The notes beneath the pieces are model-generated. The model made no database searches. It was not told the origin of the DNA and saw nothing but the letters and a program-made list of their open reading frames with translations. From Azorinus chamasolen (lineage: Eukaryota; Mollusca; Bivalvia; Cardiida; Solecurtidae), in assembly GCA_963576725.1 (NCBI GenBank), contig OY755239.1, positions 59,055,453-59,119,452 on the forward strand: a stretch of 64,000 nucleotides of DNA, read 5' to 3'. The number at the start of each line of letters is the position of its first letter. The first letter of the stretch is position 1. This document shows, piece after piece, positions 12,601 through 27,600 of the stretch. The translations under genes and the position numbers were made by a program.

Positions 12601-15600
12601 GAGACATCAAGTAATTTGGCAACTCATGAGGATCCGAACTGTTTGACAATCGGTCAATAGTTAAATCAATAGATAAAACCTTATCTCGGTCAATAGTTTC
12701 TCAAAACATTGATCATACTTAAATGGCAGAGCAACAGATAAATGTGCATATTCAAACGCTAGAATCGTCATTTCTGTACCAAACTCTTTCTTGCCCGGAA
12801 AAGACAATTCTTACAAGTAGTCACAGCATAGGGTTTTAAAAGCGGAGAACCAAAGGAGATATTCTTGAAAATGTTTTAATTTGCACATCTTATCTGGACC
12901 TCAGACGTGGTCAAAATTGTACCACATCCAAGTTTAAGCAGATGATATTGTTTTGCAACAGAGTAAGGGTTAACCCTTTACTCCATGAATATTCATGTCA
13001 TTAAGTTTTAAAATGGCATATTAAAACAATATTAAAACATCAAATGTTTGCCCAGGCGGATACTATAGAATTATATCTATATTATTCCATAAGCAAACAG
13101 AGCAGACCTTGATCAGACGGCTCCTAGCCGTCTGATCTTGGTCTACTCTATTTGCAAAGGCGTAGAAAGGCGTATTTATGGAGTAAAGGGTTAATAAATC
13201 TTTTGCTGAAGTATCCAAGATGTTATGTATTGTCAATTATGAACTCTGCCGTTAGTGGCTAATTTGTGAAAACAGTTTGGACCCAGATGAGATGTTGTGT
13301 AAATTGGCATCTAATCAGGATCCAAACTAATTGCAGTTTTGAAGAGATATAGCTTGTATCAAATGGCATGTTTTAATTTGGATCTAGATTTAACTCTTTG
13401 CACACTAAGTAGTTTTTCGTCTGCAACAATTCTTAAAATAAACTTTCTCTCATTTCTTTGCAAAAATATGGTCAATATGGCAAACAGTTTGGATCCTGAT
13501 GAGACACCACATAATGCGGCCTCTCATCTGGATCCAAAATGTTTTCATGGGTAATCACAGGTTCGTCGCTAGCATGCAAAGAGTTAATGAACACACCTTT
13601 TTGTCACTGAATAGGATCATGGGACATTATGATTTAACATTGCCAATAAATCAGAGCTACAGATAAAGGTGCATACTCAAATACTAAACTCATCATTTCT
13701 CTACTAAACCCTATGTTGCGACCACTCTTTAGAATCGTCTCTTCGAGACGATTCTAAAGAGTGGTCGCAACATAGGGTTTGGTGGAGAAATGAGGGAGTT
13801 ATTGTTGAAGATGTTTTAATTTACTCATCTTATCTGCAACTCAGTAAATATTGTATCATTTAGTCTTTAGCATGCTGCCAATGAATCCATGGCTACCTTT
13901 GAAAACAGTTTGGATCTAGATAAGACATAAAGTAACTCTGCATCTCATCTGGAGCCAACCTGGGTCCATGCTTATAAAGCTTTTTAGTTGATTCTGAGTT
14001 TGTTCTCAAGCTTGAGAACAAACTCAGACTCAGCTTAAAAGTTTTATAAGCATGGATACTGTTTTACATTTTAGGTTATGTATTCAACCCTTTCCCCATA
14101 CAAAATTAATGCAAACCTTTTTAAACAGCAGTGTAGACCCAGATTAGATGGCTCCTGTAGAAGCCATGTGATCAGGGGTCTGCTCTGTGTGCTTATGAAA
14201 TTATAATAGATCTGACTGTACAGTTTCTTCTAATACCAAAACCTCGTGTACATGTATATGCCGTTATAAAAAATTCAGCCTATAAATATTCATGATGTCA
14301 TTATTTCTTACATGAATATGCATCAGGGAAAGGGTTAAAAAGAATTCAGAATTTGTATTCATGTAGACAATATTTCATTTTGTCAAGGACATTTTGAGCA
14401 GCTAGCTAAAGGCTAACATACTTAACCCTTTAATTCATATACATGCCTTTTCACATATTTTCAAACAGAGTAGAACCAGATCAGATGGCTCCTGTAGGAG
14501 CCATCTGATCAGGGTCTGCTCTGCTTGCTTATGATATGATATAGATCTGATTCTACAGTTTCTGTCTCAGGTCAAAATTTCCTGTTTTCATATGCTGTTT
14601 TGAAAAATAATCTAATTAATATTCATGATGTCATTATTGTTAACATGAATATTGAACAGGGAAAGTGTTAACTGGTATCTCAACATTCAAGGATACAGTT
14701 TAGCCTGCAAGCAGACAGCATGAGTCAAAGCTGTATCATACCTCTGAGTAACCGCTGCTTCTAATTTCCAGGTCCAGAAAAACCTAACACAATATCTAGT
14801 GTAATGTGTAACAGACATATCATTTTGACATTGTTAACCCTTTCAATACTGGTTTTTGAAATTGGGACTACATGTATTTCAAAATTCAAAACGGTCAGTC
14901 TAGTCGTGAATATTTACCTATTCCTCCATAGGCTATTTTTAGACCCAACCTCTTTGAATGAATCTACCAAAAAGAAACATTTACTAGAGAAAAGGAAACT
15001 GTTAGAATTGTGTAGTATTGCAAATGCTTTATTTATCACGTTTTCAAGAAGTGACTATTACAGAGGCGGAGAAAGGCGTATCTATGGAGGAAAGGGTTAA
15101 GAAAGGTGTAACATGACAAACAGTGCAAACCCTAATGAGAACGCTCGTCTATGTGCCCTCTTATCTTGGTCTGTACTGTTTGCATAGGATATTAGTGACT
15201 TGTTTTCCACACCGAAAGAGTTAAAACATTAATTTCATGGCAACAAAACTAAATTATATGTTGTAATCAAGAAACTGCATATTGTTACTTGATTGTCCCA
15301 CACTTTAGAAAAGAGTGTTCTGACATTTGTCATTCAAAATCCTCCAGCAAATTTAAGTCCTTCATACTTAGTGGATTCAATCCATATTTAATAGTCAGCA
15401 TTCAGTTGGGTTAGTTATCAACCCTTTACACTACAAATACACCTTTCTAAGCCTTTGCAAACAGAGTAGACCCAGATCAGATGGCTCCTATAGGAGCCAT
15501 CTGATCAGGGTCTGCTCTGTTTGCTTTGTGATATAACATCGATATGGTTCTGAAGTTTTTGCCATTATCAACATTTCCTGTACCCATATGCCATTATAAA

Positions 15601-18600
15601 AATTATTATCATTAATATTCATGATGTCATCATTTCTTACATGAATATCCATGGAGTAAAGGGTAAAAGAATCGGTAGACTGGCCAACATGTGGAAACAA
15701 TCAAGCATTAAGTTCATTGTCAGTAACCCAGGCAGGAAGTCTGTTGGTCAGTCTATGTATACTTCAAAGCATAAAATCTTTGCAACGAACTACTTGTACA
15801 GTTTTATAGATATATTGATGAAACTTGGTATATGATGTTACTATGGATTGTGGATGTGTGTGAACATATTTTGTTTGTGTGTTATGGGACTTGAAATTTC
15901 GTCAAATTTTGCTGTATTATTTCCTTTTACTAACAAATATCACATATTCTGAAAAATGTGTGTCACACAGAAACATGTTAACCCATTCCCTCATGTCATT
16001 GCCTTTTGACACATCTGTAAAAATCACTTTCTGATGAATAGAGAATTTGCACCATAGGAGCAAATGCTCTTTATATCACAATGGTTTCAAAACTATACAA
16101 TTCTAAAAATAAATTTTGGGTAGTAAATGCTCCTTTTCAGTAGATTTGTTCAAAGAGATTGGGTCTAAAAATAGCCTATGAGGGAATGGGTTAAAGCAGC
16201 ATTGTCAGGAATTGTTCCAGTTTAGCCTAGTATGAGTTTATTATGACCCTTGTTTGACTGTAAGGCCTTACTGTGGGGATGTTCACATCAATAGGAAACA
16301 GTTCTAGTAGAGGAATGCCAGCTTCAGTGAGCCTGAGGAACAGTTGAACACTATAGTGAAAACTGCTAGGCTGTATGTCGTAGATATTCAGATGGCAGAC
16401 TTAGACATATAGTATAGGTTTTGACCAGGGTCTGCACTGTTTGCTATTCTTGTAGTTTCATTAAAGCCCTTACCTCATAGAGACACCTTTAGGCATATTT
16501 GCAAACAGAGTAGACCCAGATCTGTATACAGATAATAGCCATCTGCTCTGTTTACCGAAGAAATTCTATAGATTCTGCTATGGTAAAACATTCCGTTGTT
16601 CATTATGCCACTATAAAAATGTAGCTAATTGGTGTTCATAGAGTCAGAGGTGAAGGTTAAGACGCTTAAATTAAAAGATTTTCAAGAATAACTTTCTACC
16701 AAACCCTATGTTGTGACCACTCTTTAGAACCGTCTCGAAGAGACGATTCTAAAGAGTGGTCACAACAAGGGGTTTGGTGGAGAAATGACGATTTTAGTAT
16801 GCACCTTTATCTGTTGCACTAGGAAATGTAGGAAAAACAACATAGGTTTTGGTTGAGAAATGATGATTTTAGAATTTGAGGACTACGCACCATTATCTGT
16901 TGCTCTGTAAAGTCATTGTTTCTTACATGAGTATTCATGAGGTAAAATGTTAAAGCAGAGAGGGGAAATTGGGTGTCAGAATTTTATGGGTAAATATGAT
17001 GCATTTGAGTCTCTCTAATGGGACCACCTGATTTATTGACATAGGAGCCTGTAAAAGCAGGTGGTTGCTTAATGCATTGCAAACGTATTACAGGAGCCAT
17101 CTGATCAGGGTCTACTCTGTTTGCAAAGGCATAAAAAAGGTTTGTATGTGGAGTAAAGGGTTACTTGGCTAGTGTTTACTCCTAAATGGTGAATGTGTAG
17201 TGTTAAAGTGGCCACCACCATGTTCTGCTGGATTAAGAGAATGTAAACCCATTAAAAATCCGTACAATACAACCTGCCAGTAGTGGTCAGACCACATAAT
17301 TAATAGATATGTGTGTTCATAAGAGTAGGTGGCTGCTTAATTCATTCCCTCCTAAGCTATTTTTAGACCCAACCTCTTTGAATTAATCTACCAAAAAGAA
17401 CCATTAATTACAGAAAAAGGATAATTTTTAGAATTGTGTAGTTTTGGAGCCATTGTGATAAATAGAGCATTTGCTCGTATGGAGCAAATGCTCTATTTAT
17501 CACAATGGTTTCAAAATATGAATATTACAGAGGAGCAAAAAGGCGTCGGTAGGATAGAATTGGTTAACCCATTCCCTCATAGGTTATTTTTAGATCCAAC
17601 CTCTTTAAATAAATCTACCGGAAAGGAGCATTAACTAGAGAAAAGGAAAATTTTACAATTATGCAGTTTTGAAACCATTGTGATAAATAGAGCATTCGCT
17701 CCTAAGGAGCAAATGCTCTATTTATCACAATGGTTTCAATAAGTGATTTATACAAAGGCGTATTTATGGAGGAAAGGGTTAATGCAGGATGAAATTAATG
17801 CAGAAAACCCCTGCATGACGCTTACACCTGTCTTAAAAATCTAGAATTTAGAACTAATTTTAATGGTCGCTGAACACTGATTTTGCTGAACTTGATCAGT
17901 ATTTTAGTTGTTTTGTTATTGTTTGATTTTTTTAGAAAAAAAATTTTTTTTTATGCAAATTCAGCATGAGTTTATTTTTTGAAAAAGTTATGTTTATATG
18001 ATTAGGCATGCTGTAATAGTGCATTTTAAGTTTGTAAAATGTGAAAATATTGAACCCTCCCCTCATGAACATTCATATTAGAAGTAATCATATCACTCAG
18101 TATACCTTTGCAAACAGAGCAGACCCAGATTAGACGGGCCAGTTTCTATAGGAGCAGTCTGATCAGGATCTGCTGTGTTTGCTTATGAAATAATATAGAT
18201 ATGAATCTACAGGTTCTGTCATGGTCAGAAAGTTCCTTTTGATGTGCCATTATGAAAAATAATCTAATCAATATTCATGATGTCATTATTTTTAACCTGA
18301 ATGTTTATGGTGTAAACGGTTAAAATTACCTTTGTGATGTGATTGTAATGAGTACTTACAAGTAGTTAGACGAAGAAATATAGAATACATTCTCTCACGA
18401 GAGTTTTATTCCTTACTAGAATTCTGTATTCTTTATATTGTTTGTATTTATCAGACCAGTACTTAGTGTCATTACATGTATTTAAAATATGTTTTACCTC
18501 ATAGATAATGCCTTTTAGTATCTTTGCAAACAGGATAGACCCAGAACTGACAGCCCTTGTTGGAATTGCCTGACCAGGGTCTGCTCTGTTTGCTAATGGA

Positions 18601-21600
18601 ATTGTATAGTTCTAGCCTACAGTGTCTGCTATTTCCAAAATCTCCCGTGTCCATATGCCACTGTAACAATTCATCTAATTGATATTCATGGTGCTGTTAT
18701 TCATATATCAATATTCGTGACGTAAAAAGCTTATTATCTGGAATTACTTACATTTCCTTGCACGCCAATTAACCCTTTCCCTGTTCTGTATTTAGGCCAT
18801 TTTTCAGTACCTGAATATTGAATACTGAATATTCATTAACAAAATAGTTATAAAGAAATATGGAAGGTGGAACATCGTAGACATTTAAGAAAGTAAAGAA
18901 ACAGATCTATCAAATTCTATTAGCAAACAAGAGTAGACCCTGATCAGACGGTTCCTCTAGGAGCCGTCTGATCTGGATCTTCTCTGTTTGCAAATGCGTG
19001 AAAACACATTTATATGAGGGAAGGGGTAAATAGTTACCTACAATAAAAATATCATAAGCTGCAACTCTTCAAACTTAATTGTTCCTTTATTTTTCTTAAA
19101 AATGTAATCAGTGTCAAACAGTGTAGATCCTGATTTGATGTCCAGTTTCTCTGCTTCTCATCAGGATCCAAACTGTAGGCGCAATTTTTTACAAGTTTAC
19201 CATTAGTGTGCAAAGAGTTCATGTTATCTTATTATTCTTTAATCAGTTAATTATATAAACATACAGTATACTCATTTGCAACAGTATAAAGCATAACTTT
19301 ATAATGTAAATAATTACCAAAAATAACCTGTTTTTTGTGATTTATATTCTTCTTAGAATTAATATGATTTTATGAATATTAATTAGATGAATTTGTACAA
19401 TAGCATAAGAACCATTGACAGAAACTGTAGAATCAGATCTATAGTATTTCATAAGCAAACAGAGAAGACCCTAATCAAACTGCTCCTAAAGGGACTTATC
19501 TGTGTCTGCTGTGTTTGCAACTGTGTAAAACTGCTCTCAGTTTGCTACTGTGTAGAACTGCATCTACCAAGTAAAGGGTTAAATAATCATATTTAATTTC
19601 AAGATAAAATTGGAAAAAGTGTTGACGAAAATAATTTTTTGAAGAAATAGTATATCTCATGTATCAATGGTTGGGACCATATTATCTCTAATAGATGCTC
19701 CCATATGTCTAACATTTTTTAAAGGATCTTCTTGGATTTGTTGCTTAACCCTTACAACGCTGAATTTTCAAATGGACTCTTCCAAAATTCAAATAGGTCA
19801 AGCTTATAGTGAATATTTAGGGATGTTTTCTAAAGAAAAGTGTAACATGACAAACAGTGCAGACCCTGATGAGAGGGCTCCCCTAGGAGCCCTTTCATCT
19901 GGGTCTACACTGTTTGCAAAGGACATTAGTGACTCGGGTCCCGCACTGTAAGGGTTAATGCAGACTGAAATGAATGCAGAAAGCTCCTGTTAGAGCTTTC
20001 TGCATTGCTTTCACATCTGCATAGATTTGGAGTAATAATTCCCTTGAAAATACAAAAATTGATTATTGGATAAGTGCACCATCCAAACCAGACAGGTGTC
20101 AGTTTTCTTGCTGTAACAAGTCTGATAGTGTCACCTATTGTAAGTAAGGTGATACCTAGGAAACATTTTTCCATCATCTGTCTGTCCGTCTATCTGTCTG
20201 TGACGTGTCTGTCACGCTTTATACATATCAGCTTCCAGCAGATGACAGGTGTTTCTTTGCTCTAGTTTAAACAGTACAACATGAGAAAGTTGTGAAAGTG
20301 TTGTTGATGGAATAAGTAGCAGCGCCTTAGCTACACATAAATTACTTGCCTTTTAATAACAAGACATGAGTTTGACAAGTTTTCATTGGTTGCTTTCCAG
20401 ATCCAAGGTGGAGAAGATTACAGACATAGTGACGGGGAATCCCCTTGTCATAAAGATGATAGTTGGCTTCAACAGGTGAGTACCTTAATCAGGGCCCTGC
20501 ATTGAAAATGCAGGAGCCCTATAGTAATCACATTTTCTGTCTGCCCATCCGTCCATAAACACTTTTGATGTGACATGATATCTCAAACTGTACTTCACAT
20601 ATTGGTTTTATATTAAGGGCATATGCTTAGTATCATCAGAGTAAGAAACCTATAGTTTTTGGGTGGAATGAGATCACCATGTCTAGAGTTATCTGCCCTT
20701 GATTATAGGGCCCTCTTTTCTAGTTACCCTACGTATTTGGACAAAGTTAGACAAATAGTGCAAACCCAGATCAAACAGGTGAGTACCATAATTGCCTTAA
20801 CCTTTTACTCCATAAATACGCCTTTCTACACCTTTACAAACAGAGTAGACCCAGATCAGACAGCTCCTGTAAGAGCCGACTGATCAGGGTCTTCTCTGTT
20901 TGCATGATATAATATAGTTATGATTCAACAGTTCCAGCCATGGCAATATATTCCCTTGTCCATGTACTATTATAACAATTCATTTTTCAATGTAAAGGCA
21001 TTCCATGCTCATTAAAAATTGCAAATAGATCTAAATCAAAGTACTGACAGTACTGAAGGTTTCGGACAAAATATATATTATATTGATTGTTTGCTGTGAA
21101 TTGTTTGCTGAAAATGTTTTATGACACATGTCACACACAGGGCGATTCCAATAGCTCAACTTGCCACTTTATGCCAATGGAGCTAAATTTGAAAGTTTAA
21201 TGTAGTACAGAGCCATCACTCCATTATTTGAAAGTAACAAATGGCCATGCTTCTGCTACTATCTGGTGGATCATAACAGTAATTAGCATGCATCATTCAC
21301 TTATCCATATATACACTTCCATCAATTTTGGACATATTCCTTGTGATTCTAAATACCCTACAAATAATTATACATACTGTGGGGTGACATTAACAATATG
21401 AAAAATTATTATGTTACAAATATATTTCAACTTAGCATGGCAGGATACAAAGAGTTAGAAAATAAAATTAACTAGAAAATCGTTTCCAAGACACAGATGC
21501 ATACCCTCCCCCTCCAATATTGTCTTCTATATCAAGCGCTTTATGTTATATAGTGAAGACAATTCCATAACGGGTAAAAATGGTCTGTCAGAGCAAAAAT

Positions 21601-24600
21601 ATGCCTTTCTATGCCTTTGCAAACAGAAAAGACCGAGATCAGATGGCCCCTGTAGGAGCCGTCTCATTCGGGTCTGCTATATTTGCTTACGATATTATAA
21701 TTAATAAAGATATGACTTGACAGTTTCTGCCCCGGTCAAACATTCATGTGTCCATGTGCTATTATAATAATCAATCTAATTAATATTCAAGTTGATGTAA
21801 GGACTTAATATTGTTGAATTTATATACCGGTAACTGTCAAAGAACAATTTTTGTCTTAACTAGATACCGGTAGTTCAGTCTAATTGCTAGACCTTCATCG
21901 GCTGTTGTAAGAAATGGTAAGCAAATATCGTGTGACCATTTGAGTAATGAAAATTCAACGATATGGATCATTCAGAAAAAGACACCAACATTTAAATTTA
22001 CAGTTTATGCCATGGCCAAGCATGTATGCATTCAAATGCCATTATAATTTTTTTTAATCTAATTCATAAGCATAAGGGCATAATTTCTTAAATAAATATC
22101 AAAGGAGTAAAGGGTTAACTAAGCCATCAAGTGTATGCAAATATCATGCAGTTCAACTTTTTCATTTTAACAAAAGTGGCAATAATCCACAAACTAAATC
22201 TGTATTTTATATATGAAAACTTTTGGAATTTAAAATTCGAAATTTGCTTATTTCCATTTTGTTCCTTTTAAAACTTTACAAACAGTGGCATAAATTTGAC
22301 CAAATGTATTAACCCATTCCCTCATTATTATTGACGCCTTTTGATGCCTCTGTATGAGCCACTTTTTGAAACCATTGTGATAAACAGAGCATTTGCTCTA
22401 TTTATCACAATGGTTTCTAAACTACACATTTCTAAAATGTCCTTTTTTCTGTAGTAAATGACCCCTTTCTGTAGATCTGTTCAAATCACTTGGGTCTAAA
22501 TATAGCCTATGAGGTAATGGGTTAACAGCTTATATCATTTACTATAAATCCAAAAGAGAATTAACCCTGTCCCTCATATATAAACATCTTTTCATGCCTT
22601 TACAAACAGGGAAGACACAAATCAAATTTCTCCTGTAGCAGCTGTCTGATCAGTCTGCTCTGTTTGCTTATGGAATAATGTAGATATAATTTTACAATTT
22701 TTGCCAAAGCAGAAACCACCTGTATGCATTATCCATTATAAAATTAAGCTGATAAATAATAATGATGAATATTAATGAGGGAAATGGTTCATAACTGAAT
22801 AAAAGAAATTGTCTTCATATTAGTGGCAGCTGTTAAGTTACATGTAATCTGCATTTAAACTATTTTCCTTTCACTTGTGCAGATACAGAAATTGGCAGCA
22901 TGTTTGCACACTTTGTTTCTATGTCTCCTTCTCTAATGTCAAAAATAATGGCCTTCTCTAATGTCTAAAGCAATGGCCAGATCTGTTACTGAAATGATCA
23001 GGTCCCTCGACCCACAGGCAGCCTCTACCTCAATCTCCACACCAGAATCAAACACAAGGTATGACACCAGCTGGCGGTCATTGGTTGGTAGTCGTGCCTC
23101 TATCTCCTGCAATAAAAGAGTGAGGTAGAAGCAAGCATGTTAAGAAAATCAAGAACATCCAGATGGATTTGTTTTTGAAGAAAGAATACATATACATATA
23201 TGTCACATTGAGCTCAGATATTCAAGTATGACTAATATCTTTCACTAAAAGGTCATACATGAACCTTACCTCATAGTCTTTTTAGTGTAGAACTAGAAAT
23301 GTGTCCATAGGACATGAATGAACCCCCCCCCCCCCCCCCCTTTTGTGCTTCTGAAGCATGTAGAATCGGATCTATATCGTGTCAAAAGCAAACAGAGAAG
23401 ACAATGATCATCGACTTCTATCTGGGTCTACTCTGTTTGCTAATGTGTAAGAACATGCTATTTCTGTAAAGAGAAGTTTTTCTTTGGCAAAAACTGTAGA
23501 ATCAGATCTATATCGTGTCAAAAGCTAACATATTAGACTCTGGTCAGACGGCGTCTCTGATCTGGATCTACTCTGTTTACTAATGCTTAAAAATTATGTA
23601 CTGCCTAGCTTATCTACCTGGATCAAGGTATAATTGCATAACTTTATCTCATATGGTCATTGACCCTGACTGGACACTGCAGGAGCACTCCAGGGAATCA
23701 AAAATCACTAATCTGCACAGCTGGGTACTGTGTATATGGGGGGGTCACTTTCTGAAGGAGCGTTGAAATGCCTTTAAGTGCAAAAATTACAAAGTTCTGT
23801 AACTTTGCAAAAGGTCACTGCAAAAGTTTTCTTCTTTATACACATCTTCACATCAAGGTTCTATATCTGTGAACGTTTCAAGCAAATTCTCCAAGTGGTG
23901 TATGAGGAGTTTGACCCACAAGGTTTTATAGTGAAAAAAATACAAAGTACTGTAGCTCGTGTAAAAAACTAAAAATGGAGCAAAAGTTTCCTTCTATACA
24001 ACCATCTTCACATTGAGTCTGTTCAATTGTGAAAGTTGGAAATAATTCCTCTACATGGAGAATGAGCAGTTAGATACACAATGATTTTTCACTATGACTT
24101 ATACAGGGTTACCACAAACCAGAGAAACAAAAATCCCTTACATTTCTCTGATAATTTCAAATTTCCCTGACACATTACATTGCAATATTTTGTCTTTTTC
24201 TGATAATTTATATGTGATGTTTTTGAGGAAGTCTAAAAGATATTGCCTTAAATGATAAATCTCTTCTTTTTTTTCAAAATTCCCTGACATTTGCCTATAT
24301 TTTCAAATTTCCCTGACAGTTCTCAAAATTCCCTGACAAGTCCCTGACCTTGAAAAAACATTTCCCCAACATGTGGCATCCCCGTTATATAATGAAGAAA
24401 ATTTCAGTTCCTACCTTCAGTAATAAAGGCTGAAACAAAAGTTTCCTTCTCTTTGTCCATTTGCACACCAAGGTTGTTTACCTGTGCAAGTTTGAAATAA
24501 TTCTTCTAAATTGTGTTCGTACATTTTTGTATGTACATATGGACAGACAAGAGCATGATTATGTGCCTCCCGCCATGCTGGGGTCATAAGAATGTATTGT

Positions 24601-27600
24601 TTATTGGTGTTTAACATGAATTTACAGTGTTACGACAATGTTCAGCTAATTCCAGGTCCAGGAAGGACCTTGGTGCTTTTTGTACTTGATCCCTATGTCT
24701 GATTCCAGTCAAAGATGCAATCAAGGAAGATCTACTGACCATCCAAAAGCAAGCCAGACAGATTTCTCTCATGTCCCTGATGAGACAATGAACTTATACA
24801 CAGCAAAAAGGGCCTTGCTAATGTTCATGTATTTTGACGGCACATTTGTCCTCTTTGTTATGGAGGTCCCTTCCCCTAAAGTGGTTTACAAGCTTGTCTT
24901 GAAATATATAATATTATATTAGTAATAATTACGACATGTTTGCTGCATAAACAGTCTTTGATCAGGTATTATAGAGCTTAATCGTATTAACTGCTATGTA
25001 CAGTAAATAAATACAGGAGCAATTATAACTGGGTTAGTACTTTGTATGCAAAGGTATATGAGTACAGAGTAACTGATTAAAGAATAACTCATGTATGTGA
25101 ATGAATGTCCTTACCTCCACAGTAGACAGCTTAGTGCTCTTCAAGGTTGTTTTGCTGCTAGGTTCAAACATGGCAGTTGGTCCCCTTGACAAATGATCCA
25201 AGCAAGACTTCACTTGAAGACACTTGACATCATAGCATAATGTGTATTGTGGCTGGCACCATCTTGCGAAATGGTCAATGTTCTGGTGTCTGCAGGTGCA
25301 GCAGACTGCACCAACAATCGCCTTGTGTTTTGCCTCCATCTGAAAAAGTATGAACAGGACAACTAAAGATACAGATTGCTACCATACTACTGATAGCTTA
25401 GCAAAGAAAACCCTAAAGTTACAATACATGATGAATATTCAATTTTATTTTTTTTATCAAATCATGATTATTTATTAGATGATTTTTCCACCAGGGACAG
25501 AAGCTACAATCACATCTGAATAATTCATTTGGCAAACAGAGCAAACCCTTATCAGATGACATCTTAAGGAGCCATCTGATCTGGGTCTACTCTGTTTGCA
25601 AAGGTTTTGGTTTAGATAAAAGAATCAATCAGTAAATCAAGTCTTTATTAAGTTTTTATTGAGTAAAGGGTTAAAATAACCCTTTACTCCATAAATACAC
25701 ATGCCTACACCTTTGCAAACAGAATAGATTAAGATCTGATAGTCCCCATACATGCATGCAGGAGCCCCCTGAGGCTGATCAGAGTCTGCTCTGTGTGCTT
25801 ATGGTATACATGCCATGGTCAAACATACTTGTGTCAGAGCTATTATAACAACAAAACTAATTACTATTCATGATGTAATTATTTACTACATGAATATTCA
25901 TGGAGTAAAGAATTAAGTAGACTTGAACATCCATATTACTGAATATTCACATATTTGCAACCAGTGCTGTTCCAGGTCAGACAGTTTCAGCCAGTGTCAC
26001 AAATTAGCAAATTGAAATGGATCAAACAGGATTTTACGGGTTTATCATCACTTGTACGGCTTTGCAGTACAAGCATGCTTTTATGGCCATGTGGTAGAGT
26101 GCATGACTGCGAACCTGGCGACCTGGGTTCGATCTCGGGTCTGAGCGGGTATATTTCTTTATAAGAACACCCGGTTACATGCTAAATCAAAACCTATTTC
26201 AAAAAGCATTGAAAATCATGAACTTGAAAGAACAGAAAATCAAAATATAACAACACTATGAGTGAGGTACAGCAATTCAAACACTTTTATTTGGTCTCAA
26301 TGCTTCTATTTATATCAGAAAATATTGTCTGATCTGCCAGATCTGGTATGATCCAATACGATAATTCATGATACCACTTTCAGAATATGTCTGATCAGGA
26401 TCTGCACTGTTTGCATTCAGCATTTGATAGCTTTCTCCTGTCTTCTATGTATGATATTCCTTTAAATTAAATCCAATATAACATTATACATAGGCGGTAA
26501 TTATGATGAGGTTGGTACTGAATAGGAAGGTGTTTTATGATATAGTAACATGTAACATCCATGACTGTATGAATATGTAAGAATATTTGTATGAATTAAT
26601 GTATTATATGAATATAGCACATATGATACAACATGTGAAGTTATTATGTATAAGCATTATTTTATCTTTATATCTGAGTCTTGATCTGATATATTAAGCC
26701 GTAGTGACACTCAAACAGCTGCATTGTCCCCAATGTGGCTGTTGTTCAGGGTCTGAACTATTTGGCACACATCAGTATCATTATTTTAAAATGCAGCACA
26801 TCTCTTAAACAGCATGTCATTACCATATATCTATTGTTTAAAATTGATATGTTCATACCAATCAATTATAAAAAAAATTATTGATTGAGGTTGTCCCTTA
26901 AATTTCCAGACTTAATCATTATGGATAATCATTGGATGCCATTTTGAATTATTCAAAGAATATCAGGATTTATGAAAAAACAAATGACTGTCTTTAAATG
27001 TAAACAACATGGATTCTTCTTCAAAAAAGGTGTCATTATAGAGTTAAATCTATATTACAAAGATTAATAATGATTTTCTATCAAATCAATTATAAAACTT
27101 TATAAAATTATTGGGTTTAACACCTTAACCCTTTACTCCATAAATATTTAGTAAGAGATAATGATCTCATGAATATTAATTAACAGCAGATTAATTTTCA
27201 AATGGCATATTAATCCATTATCTCATAGGCTATTTTTGGTCCCTTTACCTCTTAGAATAAATCTACTGAAAAGGAGCATTTACTAGCAAAAAGGAAAATT
27301 TAAGATTTATGTTGTATTGAAATCATTGTGGTATATAAAGCATTTGCTCCATAAGAAGCAAATGCTCTGTTTGTCACAATGGTTTCAAAAAGGGTTTTTT
27401 ACAGAGGCATCAAAAGGTGTCAATATGAGGGAATGGGTTAACACATTACTTTTTAGCCAAAGCAGAAACTATATAGAATCACATGATGCAGACATCTAAA
27501 GCAGACTGTGATCTTATGGCTCCTATAGGAGCCATCTGATTTGGGTCTACCCTGTTTGGAAAGGCATATTTATGGAGTAAATAGTAAAGTCTGTTCCCTG

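Larger units (their letters stand above)
17270..17890. mobile_element. Decayed M element hosting two T3 elements
   Basis: TAGGTGGCTGC is split from TGCAGGATGAAATTAATGC exactly at TTAA; ends are degraded. Confidence 0.5.

Noticed and set aside
13000..19600. CRISPR-like array or satellite made of the recurring hairpins
   Set aside because: The recurrences are dispersed at irregular spacing with TTAA or TA ends, in both orientations, in a eukaryotic intron; they are MITEs.
26083..26150. Second tRNA gene
   Set aside because: Degenerate B box and acceptor stem; better explained as a SINE head.
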